64,000 nucleotides of DNA from Sanyastnella coralliicola (lineage in GTDB: Bacteria; Bacteroidota; Bacteroidia; Flavobacteriales_D; Sanyastnellaceae). Position 1 is the stretch's first letter. The number at the start of each line of letters is the position of its first letter. Position numbers and translations under genes: made by a program. Of this stretch, positions 17,179 to 28,455 are shown piece after piece. Below the pieces are notes generated by a model. It was not told the origin of the DNA. It was given only the letters and a program-made list of their open reading frames with translations, and ran no database searches. The DNA is taken from NCBI RefSeq assembly GCF_030845195.1, contig NZ_CP132543.1:2063501-2127500 (forward strand), read 5' to 3'.

Positions 17179-19434
17179 TTACTCATTGTCATCACAAGTA
17201 CCTCCGTAGTACGATAGGAACATCATCAAATCATTCACACCTACATCGCCGTCGTCATCGTAGTCACCAGGACAAGTTAGATCGTTCGGGAAGAAACATG
17301 AACCATCATCAAGTGTAGCTGTCGCATCGTAGTTGTCTGCGAATGGGTATGTACATCCTGCACATGAGCTCACTTCGCATGAACCGTCATCATCCGTAGC
17401 AGCTGGATCGTAGTTACAAGCGAATTCGTAAGTACATCCTTCTACTTCGTCTTCGTCACAGATTCCGTCACCGTCACAATCGTTGGCACAAGCGCCATCA
17501 CAATCTTCACCTGCAGCTGGGTATTCACAAGAATCGTTCTCACAATCTGCCGCTGGATCGTAGTTACATGCTGTTGGGTCAGTACATCCTGCTGTACCTT
17601 CTCCACCACATACACCACACTCGTCTAGTTGCAGACATGAACCATCATCGATAGTTGCTGTAGGATCAAAGTTACATGCTGATGAGTCAGTACATCCTGC
17701 ACATGAATCGTATTCACATGATCCATCATCACAAGCTGCTGCTGGGTCGTAGTTACATGCTCCTGAATCAACACATCCTGATGTTCCTGATCCACCACAT
17801 ACTCCACAGTCGTCGTTGACTGCACAAGAACCGTCATCGATCGTTGCTGAAGGGTCGAAGTTACATGCTGAAGAATCCGTACAACCTGCACATGAATCGT
17901 ATTCACATGATCCGTCGTCACAAGCTGCTGCTGGGTCGTAGTTACATGCTCCTGAATCAACACATCCTGATGTTCCGGATCCGCCACATACGCCACATTC
18001 GTCGTTTACTGCACAAGAACCGTCATCGATCGTTGCTGCTGGGTCATAGTTACATGCTGTCGCGTCAGTACATCCTGCACATGAATCGTATTCACATGAT
18101 CCATCATCACAAGCTGCTGCTGGGTCGTAGTTACATGCTCCTGAATCAACACATCCCGTTGTTCCAGATCCACCACATACTCCACACTCATCGAATTCAG
18201 CACATGATCCATCATCAATAGTCGCTGTAGGGTCGAAGTTACATGCTGCCGCGTCAGTACAACCTGCGCATGAATCGTATTCACATGATCCGTCGTCACA
18301 AGCTGCTGCTGGGTCGTAGTTACATGCTCCTGAATCAACACATCCTGTTGTTCCAGATCCACCACATACTCCACACTCATCGAATTCAGCACATGATCCA
18401 TCGTCAATTGTAGCGTTAGGATCGAAGTTACATGCTGAAGAATCTGTACAACCTGCACATGAATCGTATTCACATGATCCATCATCACAAGCTGCTGCAG
18501 GGTCATAGTTACAAGCTCCTGAATCAACACATCCTGTTGTTCCAGATCCACCACATACTCCACACTCATCGTTTACAGCACAAGAGCCGTCATCGATCGT
18601 CGCTGTAGCATCGTAGTTACATGCTGTTGGGTCTGTACATCCTGCACATGAATCGTATTCACATGATCCGTCATCTTCTGTAGCATCTGGGTTGAAGTTA
18701 CATGCGCCAGCATCAGTACATCCAGGCTCTCCAACCACCGCTGGGAAAGTCAATGTTGCGTTCTGTTCTTCAAATCCAGTCAATGAACCTGCACCCTCAC
18801 AAGAAGCGTTGTGAACGTAATCGATACGACCGTTTACTTGGTCACCACCATCAAATGCTTGAAGGTTTAGATTGAAGCTCAATTCACCATCTGTAGTGAA
18901 TTGCCCAAGAAGGATGCGGTTGTTTGGTCCTGAAGGAACTGCTGAAGCAGAAGTTGGTAGCGTAAACCACGCGCCATCTTCCATTACAAGGTCTACACCT
19001 GTTGCAGCTGGTCCAACAGAGTCACCGAAAGGATCAGCTGGGTTTGTCGCCGCTTGACCAACGTCAGATGCGCCTGCAGCTGTACTATTGTCAATACCGA
19101 TTGTCACCCAAGAGTCAGCCTCAATCGATGGGAATACCGCAAAGAATGCAGGGTTGATTCCTGAAGGGTTGATTCCTCCTAGAGGGTCATTGAAGAAGGT
19201 AGTAGAAGAAGATACATTCAACGGATGACAGCCATTGATGGCGAAAACCGCTGTTATGAGATCATCAGAATCTTGCATTTCCGCATAAATACGGTAAGTA
19301 GTTGTTCCGGCTGGTTGTCCGCCGAAAACAAGAGTGTATGGCTCTACAACCACCTGACTCAATTGCGCGTTTGCTACTGTTCCGAAAAGGCAACAGGCAA
19401 AAAGCACGCTCATTAATCTTGCCATTGTTTTCAT
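17179..19434 (-). CDS. Secreted GCTD-repeat protein with shared N-terminal domain
   Basis: Exported protein of 751 residues with a signal peptide (to VANAQ). Residues about 25-235 form a domain also present in the giant gene next to it: both have TTYRxYA, NPAFFxxFPxxxxDSWVTIG and a LGQFTT(D/N)G(E/N)LS strand. Six 63-residue modules follow (two GCTD units plus [11 protein letters not shown]), then a short calcium-like block ([15 protein letters not shown]) and the terminal 27-residue dockerin-like motif ending GGTCDDNE. No T9SS tail. The N-terminal domain is unrecognised; the paralogy with 19482-26738 indicates tandem duplication. Confidence 0.82.
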   Translation of the reverse strand: MKTMARLMSVLFACCLFGTVANAQLSQVVVEPYTLVFGGQPAGTTTYRIYAEMQDSDDLITAVFAINGCHPLNVSSSTTFFNDPLGGINPSGINPAFFAVFPSIEADSWVTIGIDNSTAAGASDVGQAATNPADPFGDSVGPAATGVDLVMEDGAWFTLPTSASAVPSGPNNRILLGQFTTDGELSFNLNLQAFDGGDQVNGRIDYVHNASCEGAGSLTGFEEQNATLTFPAVVGEPGCTDAGACNFNPDATEDDGSCEYDSCAGCTDPTACNYDATATIDDGSCAVNDECGVCGGSGTTGCVDSGACNYDPAAACDDGSCEYDSCAGCTDSSACNFDPNATIDDGSCAEFDECGVCGGSGTTGCVDSGACNYDPAAACDDGSCEYDSCAGCTDAAACNFDPTATIDDGSCAEFDECGVCGGSGTTGCVDSGACNYDPAAACDDGSCEYDSCAGCTDATACNYDPAATIDDGSCAVNDECGVCGGSGTSGCVDSGACNYDPAAACDDGSCEYDSCAGCTDSSACNFDPSATIDDGSCAVNDDCGVCGGSGTSGCVDSGACNYDPAAACDDGSCEYDSCAGCTDSSACNFDPTATIDDGSCLQLDECGVCGGEGTAGCTDPTACNYDPAADCENDSCEYPAAGEDCDGACANDCDGDGICDEDEVEGCTYEFACNYDPAATDDDGSCEVSSCAGCTYPFADNYDATATLDDGSCFFPNDLTCPGDYDDDGDVGVNDLMMFLSYYGGTCDDNE
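17560..18720 (-). repeat. 189-bp coding tandem repeat (about six units)
   Basis: Units of 189 bp encode two GCTD-type repeats plus a CGVCGG linker. Adjacent copies are nearly identical at DNA level, including at third codon positions, which indicates recent duplication or gene conversion. Confidence 0.85.
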
Positions 19435-19481
19435 AATCTGAAGTGTAAGCTTATGGTTTTTGGTTAATTGGTTCTTTCTAT

Positions 19482-22400
19482 TTATTCACATGTAGTTCCG
19501 TATAGACTTAAGAAGAACAGAAGGTCATTCACTCCGACATCATTGTCGTTGTCAAAGTCTCCTGGACAGGTCACGTCATTCGGGAATTCACATGTTCCAT
19601 TTTCAATAATTACGTTCGGGTCATAATTCGATGCTTCTGGGTAAGTACATCCTGCACAAGACTCACGTTCACATGAACCGTCTTCTTCTGTTGCAGCAGG
19701 GTTGTAGTTACATGCGAATGGATAAGTACATCCGTATACTTCATCTTCGTCGCATACTCCGTCTTCATCGCAGTCTTCAGCACAGTTTCCGTCACAATCG
19801 AAGCCTTCTTCTGGGTACTCACATGAATCGTCGTCACAATCAGCTTCTGCATCGTAGTTACACGCTTCAGGATCTGTACATCCGAGTGTTCCGTCTCCTC
19901 CACATACGCCACATTCGTCAAGCTCTAGACATGAGCCATCGTCGATTGTGGCTGTCGCGTCGTAGTTACATGCTGTAGGGTCGGTACATCCTGCGCATGA
20001 TTCGTATTCACATGAATCATCATCACAGTCTGCTTCTGGATCGTAGTTACATGCGCCTGCGTCGGTACATCCTAATGTGCCTTCGCCTCCACATACGCCA
20101 CATTCGTCGAGCTCAAGACATGAACCGTCATCAATCGTCGCATTTGGATTGAAGTTACATGCCGCTGGATCTGTACATCCTGCGCACGTGCTGAAGTCAC
20201 ATGAATCATCGTCACAGTCTGCTTCAGGGTCATAATTACACGCCATTGGGTCGGTACAACCTAGTGTGCCTTCGCCTCCACATACGCCACACTCATCAAG
20301 CTCGAGACAAGAACCGTCATCGATCGTTGCAGTAGCATCGTAGTTACATGCTGTTGGGTCGGTACAGCCTGCACATGATTCGTATTCACATGAATCATCG
20401 TCACAGTCTGCTTCTGGATCGTAGTTACATGCTCCGGCGTCGGTACATCCCAATGTGCCTTCGCCTCCACATACGCCACATTCGTCGAGCTCAAGACATG
20501 AACCGTCATCAATCGTCGCATTTGGATTGAAGTTACATGCCGCTGGATCTGTACATCCTGCGCACGTGCTGAAGTCACATGAATCATCGTCACAGTCTGC
20601 TTCAGGGTCATAATTACACGCCATTGGGTCAGTACAACCTAGTGTGCCTTCGCCTCCACATACGCCACACTCATCAAGCTCGAGACAAGAACCGTCATCG
20701 ATAGTTGCAGTAGCATCGTAGTTACATGCTGTTGGGTCGGTACAGCCTGCGCATGATTCGTATTCACATGAATCATCGTCACAGTCTGCTTCAGGATCAT
20801 AGTTACATGCGCCTGCGTCGGTACATCCCAATGTGCCTTCGCCTCCACATACGCCACATTCATCAAGTTCGAGACAAGAACCATCATCGATTGTGGCTGT
20901 CGCGTCGTAGTTACATGCTGTTGGGTCGGTACAGCCTGCGCATGAATCAAACTCACAAGAGCCATCGTCACAATCAGCCTCTGCATCGTAGTTACATGCT
21001 CCGGCGTCGGTACAACCAAGAGTTCCTGTTCCTCCACATACGCCACACTCATCAAGCTCGAGACAAGAACCGTCATCGATCGTTGCAGTAGCATCGTAGT
21101 TACATGCTGTAGGGTCGGTACAGCCAGCACACGACTCGTATTCACATGAATCATCGTCACAGTCTGCTTCAGGATCATAGTTACATGCGCCTGCGTCGGT
21201 ACATCCCAATGTGCCTTCGCCTCCACATACGCCACATTCATCAAGTTCGAGACAAGAACCATCATCGATTGTGGCTGTCGCGTCGTAGTTACATGCTGTT
21301 GGGTCGGTACAGCCTGCGCATGAATCAAACTCACAAGAGCCATCGTCACAATCAGCCTCTGCATCGTAGTTACATGCGCCTGCGTCGGTACATCCTAATG
21401 TGCCTTCGCCTCCACATACGCCACATTCATCAAGTTCGAGACAAGAACCATCATCGATTGTTGCAGTAGCATCGTAGTTACATGCTGTTGGGTCGGTACA
21501 TCCTGCGCATGATTCGTATTCACATGAATCATCGTCACAGTCTGCTTCTGGATCGTAGTTACATGCGCCTGCGTCAGTACATCCCAATGTGCCTTCGCCT
21601 CCACATACGCCACACTCATCAAGCTCGAGACAAGAACCGTCATCGATCGTTGCAGTAGCATCGTAGTTACATGCTGTTGGATCAGTACATCCTGCACATG
21701 ATTCGTATTCACATGAATCATCATCACAGTCTGCTTCTGGATCGTAGTTACATGCTCCGGCGTCTGTACACCCTAATGTGCCTTCGCCTCCACATACGCC
21801 ACATTCGTCAAGCTCGAGACAAGAACCGTCATCGATCGTTGCAGTAGCATCGTAGTTACATGCTGTCGGATCAGTACATCCTGCGCATGATTCGTATTCA
21901 CATGAATCATCATCACAGTCTGCTTCTGGATCGTAGTTACATGCACCGGCATCAGTACATCCTAGTGTACCCATCCCACCACACTCACCACATTCATCGA
22001 GGTACAGACAGTATCCGCTATCACAATCAGCTTCTGGATCGAAGTTACATGCCGCAGGGTCTGTACAGCCAAATGTTCCATCGCCACCACAAACACCGCA
22101 AGCGTCAGGATACAGACAAGAACCGTCTTCCTCTGTTGCTGTTACGTCATAGTTACATGCCCACTCATATGTACATCCGAAGATTTCGTCTTCATCACAA
22201 ACACCATCTTCATCACAGTCATTAATACAGCTTCCGTCACATTCGTAGACTGGTCCGGCATACTCACACGTTCCATCGTCTATTGTTGCGTTCGGGTTGT
22301 AGTTACATGCTGCAGGGTCTGTACATCCAGAACAAGATCCGAACTCGCATGATGAATCATCACAGTCAGCCTCTGCATCGTAGTTACATGCGCCAGGGTC

Positions 22401-25400
22401 AGTACATCCGAGTGTACCGGTTCCGCCACATACGCCACATTCGTCTAGTTCTAGACATGAACCGTCATCGATCGTTGCTGTAGCATCGTAGTTACATGCT
22501 GTTGGGTCGGTACAGCCTGCGCATGAGTCAAACTCACAAGAGCCATCGTCACAAGCTGCAGCTGGATCGTAGTTACATGCTCCGGCATCAGTACATCCTA
22601 GTGTACCAGTTCCGCCACATACGCCACATTCGTCTAGTTCGAGACATGAACCGTCATCGATCGTTGCAGTAGCGTCGTAGTTACATGCTGTCGGATCAGT
22701 ACATCCTGCACATGAGTCAAACTCACAAGAGCCGTCATCACAAGCTGCTGCTGGATCGTAGTTACATGCGCCAGGGTCAGTACATCCGAGTGTACCGGTT
22801 CCGCCACATACGCCACATTCGTCTAGTTCTAGACATGAACCGTCATCGATCGTTGCTGTAGCATCGTAGTTACATGCTGTTGGGTCGGTACAGCCTGCGC
22901 ATGAGTCAAACTCACAAGAGCCATCGTCACAAGCTGCAGCTGGATCGTAGTTACATGCTCCGGCATCAGTACATCCTAGTGTACCAGTTCCGCCACATAC
23001 GCCACATTCGTCTAGTTCGAGACATGAACCGTCATCGATCGTTGCAGTAGCGTCGTAGTTACATGCTGTCGGATCAGTACATCCTGCACATGAGTCAAAC
23101 TCACAAGAGCCGTCATCACAAGCTGCTGCTGGATCGTAGTTACATGCTCCGGCATCAGTACATCCTAGTGTACCAGTTCCGCCACATACGCCACATTCGT
23201 CTAGTTCGAGACATGAACCGTCATCGATCGTTGCAGTAGCGTCGTAGTTACATGCTGTCGGATCAGTACATCCTGCGCATGAGTCAAACTCACAAGAGCC
23301 GTCATCACAAGCTGCTGCTGGGTCGTAGTTACATGCACCAGCATCTGTACATCCTAGTGTTCCTGTTCCTCCACATACGCCACATTCGTCTAGTTCGAGA
23401 CAAGAACCGTCATCGATTGTTGCTGTCGCGTCGTAGTTACATGCTGTTGGGTCAGTACAGCCTGCGCAAGAATCAAACTCACAAGAGCCGTCATCACAAG
23501 CTGCTGCTGGGTCGTAGTTACATGCGCCAGCATCTGTACATCCTAGTGTACCAGTTCCGCCACATACGCCACATTCGTCTAGTTCGAGACATGAACCGTC
23601 ATCGATCGTTGCAGTAGCGTCGTAGTTACATGCTGTCGGATCAGTACATCCTGCGCATGAGTCAAACTCACAAGAGCCGTCATCACAAGCTGCTGCTGGG
23701 TCGTAGTTACATGCACCAGCATCTGTACATCCTAGTGTTCCTGTTCCTCCACATACGCCACATTCGTCTAGTTCGAGACAAGAACCGTCATCGATTGTTG
23801 CTGTCGCGTCGTAGTTACATGCTGTCGGGTCAGTACAGCCTGCGCAAGAATCAAACTCACAAGAGCCGTCATCACAAGCTGCTGCTGGGTCGTAGTTACA
23901 TGCGCCAGCATCTGTACATCCTAGTGTTCCTGTTCCTCCACATACGCCACACTCGTCAAGTTCGAGACAAGAACCGTCATCGATTGTAGCAGTAGCATCG
24001 TAGTTACATGCTGTCGGATCAGTACATCCTGCACATGAGTCAAACTCACAAGAGCCGTCATCACAAGCTGCTGCTGGGTCGTAGTTACATGCGCCAGCGT
24101 CCGTACATCCTAGTGTTCCTGTTCCTCCACATACGCCACACTCGTCAAGTTCTAGACATGAACCGTCATCGATTGTTGCAGTAGCGTCATAGTTACATGC
24201 TGTCGAATCAGTACATCCTGCGCATGAGTTAAACTCACAAGAGCCGTCATCACAAGCTGCTGCTGGATCGTAGTTACATGCTCCAGCATCAGTACATCCT
24301 AGTGTACCAGTTCCGCCACATATGCCACATTCATCGAGGTATAAACAGTAACCACTATCACAATCCGCTTCAGGATCGTAGTTACATGCCGCTGGATCTG
24401 TACAACCTAGGGTTCCATCGCCACCACAAACGCCACAAGCATCAGGGTATAGACAAGAACCGTCTTCTTCCGTTGCATTTGAGTTGTAGTTACACGCCCA
24501 TGGATAAGTACATCCAAAAATTTCTTCTTCGTCACATACCCCATCAAAATCACAGTCGTTGATGCAGTTCCCATTACAGTCAAGAATTGGACCTGGAAGG
24601 GTACATGAGCCATCATCTATAGTGGCTGTCGGATCATAATTACATGCGTTGACATCTGTACAGCCTGTACAAGAGTCAAACTCACAAGATGAATCATCAC
24701 ATGCTGCTGAGGCATCGTAGTTACATGCTGTTGGATCGGTACATCCAAGGGTTCCGTTGCCGCCACATACACCACAATCGTCTAGCTCAAGACATGAACC
24801 ATTATCACAGTCAGCTGCCGCATCGTAGTTACATGCTGTAGGGTCAGTACAGCCTTCTGTGCCTGATCCACCACAAACTCCGCACTCATCAAGCTCTAAA
24901 CATGAGCCATCATCGATAGTCGCAGTAGCGTCGTAATTACATGCTGTTGGGTCGGTACAGCCTGCGCAAGAATCGTATTCACAAGTTCCATTGTCACAAG
25001 CTGCCGTTGGATCGTAGTTGCAAGCTCCGGAGTCAACACATCCACCTGTCCCTGTTCCACCACAAACACCACATTCATCAAGCTCTAAACAAGAACCGTC
25101 GTAAATCGTAGCTGTGGCATCGTAATTACATGCCGTTGCATCCGTACACCCAGCACATGAATCAAATTCACATGAACCATCTTCACATCCTGCTGACATG
25201 TCATAGTTACACGCTGTTGGGTCAGTACAACCGCTGTAAGTACACCCTTCATCACATTCCGCGCTAGCGTCATAATTACAAGCAGAAGGATCAGTACATC
25301 CAACAACGCCAGTAGAACCAATGATGACTGGACCAGAACTTACTTCACAACCATTAGCGTCAATCAGACTGACATTGTATGTCCCAGCAGGTACAAGGAA

Positions 25401-26738
25401 TACCCCTGAGTTCTGGAAGTTCACACCATCAATGGTGAATTGAAGCGCTCCAGTACCACCGAATCCAACAGAAGCTATCACTCCATCTGGTTCATTTGGA
25501 CAGCTAGCTGGTGTAGAACCAGTAACCGCTACTTGAAGAGGGTTTGGTTCAGAAATATCAACACCGTTTGTGTTTCCTGTACACCCGTTGACATCGCTGA
25601 CGTATACTACATAGGTACCTTCACCAAGTCCTGAGAACGTCGGGTCAGACTGCGTGTAGTTACCGAATGACAAACCATACATATACGGACCAGTTCCTCC
25701 TGTGGCAGCCACGGTGATCGAACCGTTGCTCTCTCCGTTACAATTAATCTGATTAACCGCGTCAAAAGAAACCTCCACTGGAGCTGGACCAGGAATGGTT
25801 AAAACTTGACCAGCAATACAACCTTGTTGATCTTCAACGATAAGGGTGTATTCACCTGCAGCTAGATCAACGAAATTTTGGTTGAGTAAAGGTGTGCTAC
25901 CATCCAATGAATAGCTCACTGCACCTTGTCCGCCAGAAGCTACAACAGTGAGCGCACCGTCATTAGTATCAATACATGTCGTTGGGGTAATAATGAGGTC
26001 ATCAATCTGAAGCGTACATGGAAATTCACAAGACCCGTCATCAACCGTAGCCGTAGGGTCATAGTTGGCAGCTGCTGGATCTGTACATCCAAAGATGGCG
26101 CCGGCCTGATTTGAAAATGGAAGCTGCGTGACTTCTACAATATTTTGGTTGTCACCGAGAACAAAAACTTGGACGTTAATAAAACCGCTCAAGTTTCCAT
26201 TGGTCGTGAACTGACCTAGCAAAACCTTCAAGTCAGCCCCTGCAAAGCCATTGACACTGGATACGTCGAAGGTTGTGAACCAAGAACCTCCGAACTGACC
26301 ATTAATATTAATGTCTTGACCGGTTGCAAATTGATCAACCCAGGCATCCGAAGCGGACTGCAACGTTGATACTGCTGCTCCTGGAGAATCTGAATTTTCT
26401 CTTCCGATGGTTACCCAGCTATCAAAGGTCAGCGCAGGGAAAAAAGGGAAGAATGCAGGGTTAATTACCGAGCCATTTTCACTCCCGAAAGGATCCTGAT
26501 AAAACGTACCATCTGTTGTAATCGACAAAGGAGTTCCTGCGACGCCATAGACGGACGACACGAAGTCCTGTTCGTTTTGACAAGTAGCATATAAGCGGTA
26601 AGTGGTATACCCTGTTAATTCAGGGATGTCACCAGTATGGACCTGAACGGTCTCTAGTTCTAATCCGGACACTTGCGCAGCCGATGTTAGGCTCATCAAT
26701 AGCGCAAAAGATGCCCACAAGATGTGGTTCAAACGCAT
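19482..26738 (-). CDS. Giant secreted GCTD-repeat protein (about 2,418 residues)
   Basis: Largest gene of the window. ATG 26738 is chosen over an in-frame TTG at 26756 because [22 protein letters not shown] is a clean signal peptide. Order: signal; the N-terminal domain shared with the 751-residue neighbour; one GCTD unit; about three SprB-like/beta-sandwich segments ([19 protein letters not shown] style, about 260-490); then more than 1,800 residues of GCTD and CGVCGG modules in two near-perfect arrays separated by calcium-like [11 protein letters not shown] blocks; and the terminal 27-residue dockerin-like motif ending GTTCE. No T9SS domain. A long fibrous, calcium-binding surface protein is the simplest reading, by composition only. 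The arrays are a risk for collapsed assembly. Confidence 0.85.
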   Translation of the reverse strand: MRLNHILWASFALLMSLTSAAQVSGLELETVQVHTGDIPELTGYTTYRLYATCQNEQDFVSSVYGVAGTPLSITTDGTFYQDPFGSENGSVINPAFFPFFPALTFDSWVTIGRENSDSPGAAVSTLQSASDAWVDQFATGQDININGQFGGSWFTTFDVSSVNGFAGADLKVLLGQFTTNGNLSGFINVQVFVLGDNQNIVEVTQLPFSNQAGAIFGCTDPAAANYDPTATVDDGSCEFPCTLQIDDLIITPTTCIDTNDGALTVVASGGQGAVSYSLDGSTPLLNQNFVDLAAGEYTLIVEDQQGCIAGQVLTIPGPAPVEVSFDAVNQINCNGESNGSITVAATGGTGPYMYGLSFGNYTQSDPTFSGLGEGTYVVYVSDVNGCTGNTNGVDISEPNPLQVAVTGSTPASCPNEPDGVIASVGFGGTGALQFTIDGVNFQNSGVFLVPAGTYNVSLIDANGCEVSSGPVIIGSTGVVGCTDPSACNYDASAECDEGCTYSGCTDPTACNYDMSAGCEDGSCEFDSCAGCTDATACNYDATATIYDGSCLELDECGVCGGTGTGGCVDSGACNYDPTAACDNGTCEYDSCAGCTDPTACNYDATATIDDGSCLELDECGVCGGSGTEGCTDPTACNYDAAADCDNGSCLELDDCGVCGGNGTLGCTDPTACNYDASAACDDSSCEFDSCTGCTDVNACNYDPTATIDDGSCTLPGPILDCNGNCINDCDFDGVCDEEEIFGCTYPWACNYNSNATEEDGSCLYPDACGVCGGDGTLGCTDPAACNYDPEADCDSGYCLYLDECGICGGTGTLGCTDAGACNYDPAAACDDGSCEFNSCAGCTDSTACNYDATATIDDGSCLELDECGVCGGTGTLGCTDAGACNYDPAAACDDGSCEFDSCAGCTDPTACNYDATATIDDGSCLELDECGVCGGTGTLGCTDAGACNYDPAAACDDGSCEFDSCAGCTDPTACNYDATATIDDGSCLELDECGVCGGTGTLGCTDAGACNYDPAAACDDGSCEFDSCAGCTDPTACNYDATATIDDGSCLELDECGVCGGTGTLGCTDAGACNYDPAAACDDGSCEFDSCAGCTDPTACNYDATATIDDGSCLELDECGVCGGTGTLGCTDAGACNYDPAAACDDGSCEFDSCAGCTDPTACNYDATATIDDGSCLELDECGVCGGTGTLGCTDAGACNYDPAAACDDGSCEFDSCAGCTDPTACNYDATATIDDGSCLELDECGVCGGTGTLGCTDAGACNYDPAAACDDGSCEFDSCAGCTDPTACNYDATATIDDGSCLELDECGVCGGTGTLGCTDPGACNYDPAAACDDGSCEFDSCAGCTDPTACNYDATATIDDGSCLELDECGVCGGTGTLGCTDAGACNYDPAAACDDGSCEFDSCAGCTDPTACNYDATATIDDGSCLELDECGVCGGTGTLGCTDPGACNYDAEADCDDSSCEFGSCSGCTDPAACNYNPNATIDDGTCEYAGPVYECDGSCINDCDEDGVCDEDEIFGCTYEWACNYDVTATEEDGSCLYPDACGVCGGDGTFGCTDPAACNFDPEADCDSGYCLYLDECGECGGMGTLGCTDAGACNYDPEADCDDDSCEYESCAGCTDPTACNYDATATIDDGSCLELDECGVCGGEGTLGCTDAGACNYDPEADCDDDSCEYESCAGCTDPTACNYDATATIDDGSCLELDECGVCGGEGTLGCTDAGACNYDPEADCDDDSCEYESCAGCTDPTACNYDATATIDDGSCLELDECGVCGGEGTLGCTDAGACNYDAEADCDDGSCEFDSCAGCTDPTACNYDATATIDDGSCLELDECGVCGGEGTLGCTDAGACNYDPEADCDDDSCEYESCAGCTDPTACNYDATATIDDGSCLELDECGVCGGTGTLGCTDAGACNYDAEADCDDGSCEFDSCAGCTDPTACNYDATATIDDGSCLELDECGVCGGEGTLGCTDAGACNYDPEADCDDDSCEYESCAGCTDPTACNYDATATIDDGSCLELDECGVCGGEGTLGCTDPMACNYDPEADCDDDSCDFSTCAGCTDPAACNFNPNATIDDGSCLELDECGVCGGEGTLGCTDAGACNYDPEADCDDDSCEYESCAGCTDPTACNYDATATIDDGSCLELDECGVCGGEGTLGCTDPMACNYDPEADCDDDSCDFSTCAGCTDPAACNFNPNATIDDGSCLELDECGVCGGEGTLGCTDAGACNYDPEADCDDDSCEYESCAGCTDPTACNYDATATIDDGSCLELDECGVCGGDGTLGCTDPEACNYDAEADCDDDSCEYPEEGFDCDGNCAEDCDEDGVCDEDEVYGCTYPFACNYNPAATEEDGSCERESCAGCTYPEASNYDPNVIIENGTCEFPNDVTCPGDFDNDNDVGVNDLLFFLSLYGTTCE
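19850..21985 (-). repeat. Array 1 of 189-bp units in the giant gene (about 11)
   Basis: Units end in [10 protein letters not shown] and carry [11 protein letters not shown]. Two-unit blocks of 378 bp recur almost unchanged; for example 20131 and 20509 begin the same block, as do 20821 and 21199. The array therefore grew partly by duplication of dimers. Confidence 0.85.
22330..24330 (-). repeat. Array 2 of 189-bp units in the giant gene (about 10)
   Basis: Units end in [10 protein letters not shown] and carry [11 protein letters not shown]. Successive unit starts are exactly 189 bp apart (22969 and 23158), and 378-bp dimers repeat (22441 and 22819 begin the same block). Confidence 0.85.
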
Positions 26739-26829
26739 CGTAGCAATTTTGGTCAAGGGTCGCTAAAATAGGGAAAGTTTCGATGAATAGCGAGAAAGCT
26801 TCGGCAAATTTTCTGATGGAAAAGACCAA

Positions 26830-26995
26830 AAGGAAAGATGCCCCACAGAGTGAGGCATCAGAGGTGAAAGTTGTATTGGCTCTAGACTTGTAGGACTAAA
26901 TCAGATGAGACAGGCTATAGAGGTCATTACCTCTTCATAGTTACTCTTCCACCTCGTTCTTTGATCTGCGTGTTTACCGCAAGCATACTTTTCAG
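26830..26995 (-). ncRNA. Candidate leader or small RNA upstream of the giant gene
   Basis: The 309-base gap between the kinase stop (27048) and the giant gene's ATG (26738) has the same layout as the subtilase leader. A TACCTTTG box lies on the minus strand at 26998-27005, a hairpin at 26915-26940 (CTAT-AGAGGT/ACCTCT-ATAG), and a ten-base terminator stem at 26837-26859 (GATGCCTCAC/GTGGGGCATC, one U-G pair, three-base loop) followed by TTTCCTTTT. The terminator lies about 100 bases before the ATG. It may simply end the kinase transcript, but the promoter placed between the kinase stop and the terminator points to a separate RNA of about 150 bases or an attenuated leader. Confidence 0.42.
26837..26859 (-). 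terminator. Intrinsic terminator between kinase and giant gene
   Basis: Ten-base stem with a three-base loop and a T-rich tail on the minus strand. It either ends the 27048-28355 transcript about 190 bases after its stop, or ends a short leader RNA in front of the giant gene. Confidence 0.7.
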
Positions 26996-26997
26996 AA

Positions 26998-27005
26998 CAA
27001 AGGTA
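26998..27005 (-). promoter_or_regulatory. -7 promoter box TACCTTTG on the minus strand
   Basis: Exact TACCTTTG read on the minus strand, 43 bases after the kinase stop. A TTCG about 22 bases upstream is an imperfect -33 element. It is identical to the boxes at 7121-7128 and 50001-50008. Confidence 0.5.
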
Positions 27006-27047
27006 GAAGGCAGCTCTATGCGGCGAATCCCCCTAAAGGATGATTTT

Positions 27048-28355
27048 TCACCCCTCCTTTTGAGGAATGGTGACGATAAAGGTGGTTCCCTCTCCTATTT
27101 TTGATTGACAAGAGATCGATCCTTTGTGTTGATCAATGAACTCTTTGACGAGAATTAACCCAAGTCCAATTCCTTTTTCATTGTTCGTCCCAAAGGTTGA
27201 TTTGGCCTCCAGAGTAAAGAGAGAATCTTGCTTGTCTTGACTCATCCCTTGTCCTTGGTCGTATATGGTCAGAACCCAATGATCGTCCTGAACTACAGAT
27301 GTAATTCCAATGGATTTTCCCTCTGACGTGAACTTCAGTGCATTGTGCAATAGGTTACGCACCACTATCACCATAAGGTCAGGGTCACAAATAACTTGTT
27401 GATCGTCTGGAATATCTGATTCGAATACCACCCCTTTCTTCGTACAGAGGTCTTCTATCAAGGCCAAGGTGCCTTCGAATTCCTCATCTATTTGCACTTG
27501 CTTCGAATAGAATCGGTGGCCATGTATTTGTCCCTTCGACCAAGTCAAAAGATGGTCAAGCATTGACGAAGATGACTTGGTGAGATTCAATAACTCGCCT
27601 CTCATGCGCGCGTCTTCCTCGGGATCTAGGTCGTCTTTCTCCAGTACTTCAAGGTATCCCTCAATAGATATGAGTGGATTTCGAATGTCGTGTGAAATGA
27701 TGGAAAAGAGTCGGTTCAATTCTTGGTTCGAAGCCTCTAGCTCTTCCTGACTCTTTTCGAGTGCTTCTTTTTGACTTCTGAGTGTGTCATTCTGAACCCT
27801 CATATCACTGCGTATCCGATAGAAGATAGCCAGAACAATCAGTAAGGTCCAAGCATAGCTGAAGTAAATGTCGATGTACTTATCTGCCCTGCTCTCATAA
27901 GGAACTACATTCGGCCCGAGGCCATGGAAGTCACAGTATATGATTACTCCGAAAAGGGAAATCATTATTAGACTGAATCCCCAGGCTAATTTCACGGGAG
28001 AAATAGCGAAGAAGAAGATCAGAATGATGAAAGTCGTGATGAGTGTCGGTCCGTCAAGTCCAGCGTTGAAATAGTAGTTGATTCCGAGGATGACTGCACA
28101 GAATGAAACGAATATCCCCCATCCTGCAATGAACTTGCGGTAGACTCTAGACAGAATGTAACAGAAGAAAAGCAGAACGAATACGGCTGCCATTGTATAG
28201 ACCAGCTCTTCTAGGCCTAGGATGATATTCTGCGTGGTTCCCAGAATCATCGCCAGCGTAGCCGCCAGACATACCATGTGAAACGTTCGTTCAGAACCGG
28301 AGAATTCCTCTCTTGTACCGATGAGCGTTTGCCATATTTTCTTACCCCAACTCAT
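27048..28355 (-). CDS. Membrane sensor histidine kinase with 7TM-like N-terminus
   Basis: Orphan kinase of 435 residues. The first 180 residues are hydrophobic with about six helices and almost no periplasmic loop, so the signal is probably sensed in or at the membrane. A coiled-coil linker (KEALEKSQEELEASNQELNR) leads to HisKA with His222 in LFSIISHDIRNPLISIEGYL, and a HATPase domain with NLLHNALKFT, DQGQGM and GIGLGLILV. No response regulator is adjacent. The gene is divergent from the OmpA-family gene at 28456. Confidence 0.92.
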   Translation of the reverse strand: MSWGKKIWQTLIGTREEFSGSERTFHMVCLAATLAMILGTTQNIILGLEELVYTMAAVFVLLFFCYILSRVYRKFIAGWGIFVSFCAVILGINYYFNAGLDGPTLITTFIILIFFFAISPVKLAWGFSLIMISLFGVIIYCDFHGLGPNVVPYESRADKYIDIYFSYAWTLLIVLAIFYRIRSDMRVQNDTLRSQKEALEKSQEELEASNQELNRLFSIISHDIRNPLISIEGYLEVLEKDDLDPEEDARMRGELLNLTKSSSSMLDHLLTWSKGQIHGHRFYSKQVQIDEEFEGTLALIEDLCTKKGVVFESDIPDDQQVICDPDLMVIVVRNLLHNALKFTSEGKSIGITSVVQDDHWVLTIYDQGQGMSQDKQDSLFTLEAKSTFGTNNEKGIGLGLILVKEFIDQHKGSISCQSKIGEGTTFIVTIPQKEG

Positions 28356-28455
28356 TAATTAGCTCGAAAAGATATGGAACATTCCAAAGAGCAAAAACTT
28401 AGAAGTGACTCTAGGTTATTCTCTCCGTCACAAGGGTGAAATCAAAATAACTAAC

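Noticed and set aside
19850-24330. Regular repeat arrays that might suggest CRISPR
   Set aside because: The 189-bp units are in frame within one protein and have no unique spacers; there are no cas genes nearby.
17600-25300. Many Met/Gln/His/Arg-rich frames antisense to or offset within the GCTD arrays
   Set aside because: They repeat with the 189-bp period and are shadows of the GCTD frame; none has a recognisable domain or start context.
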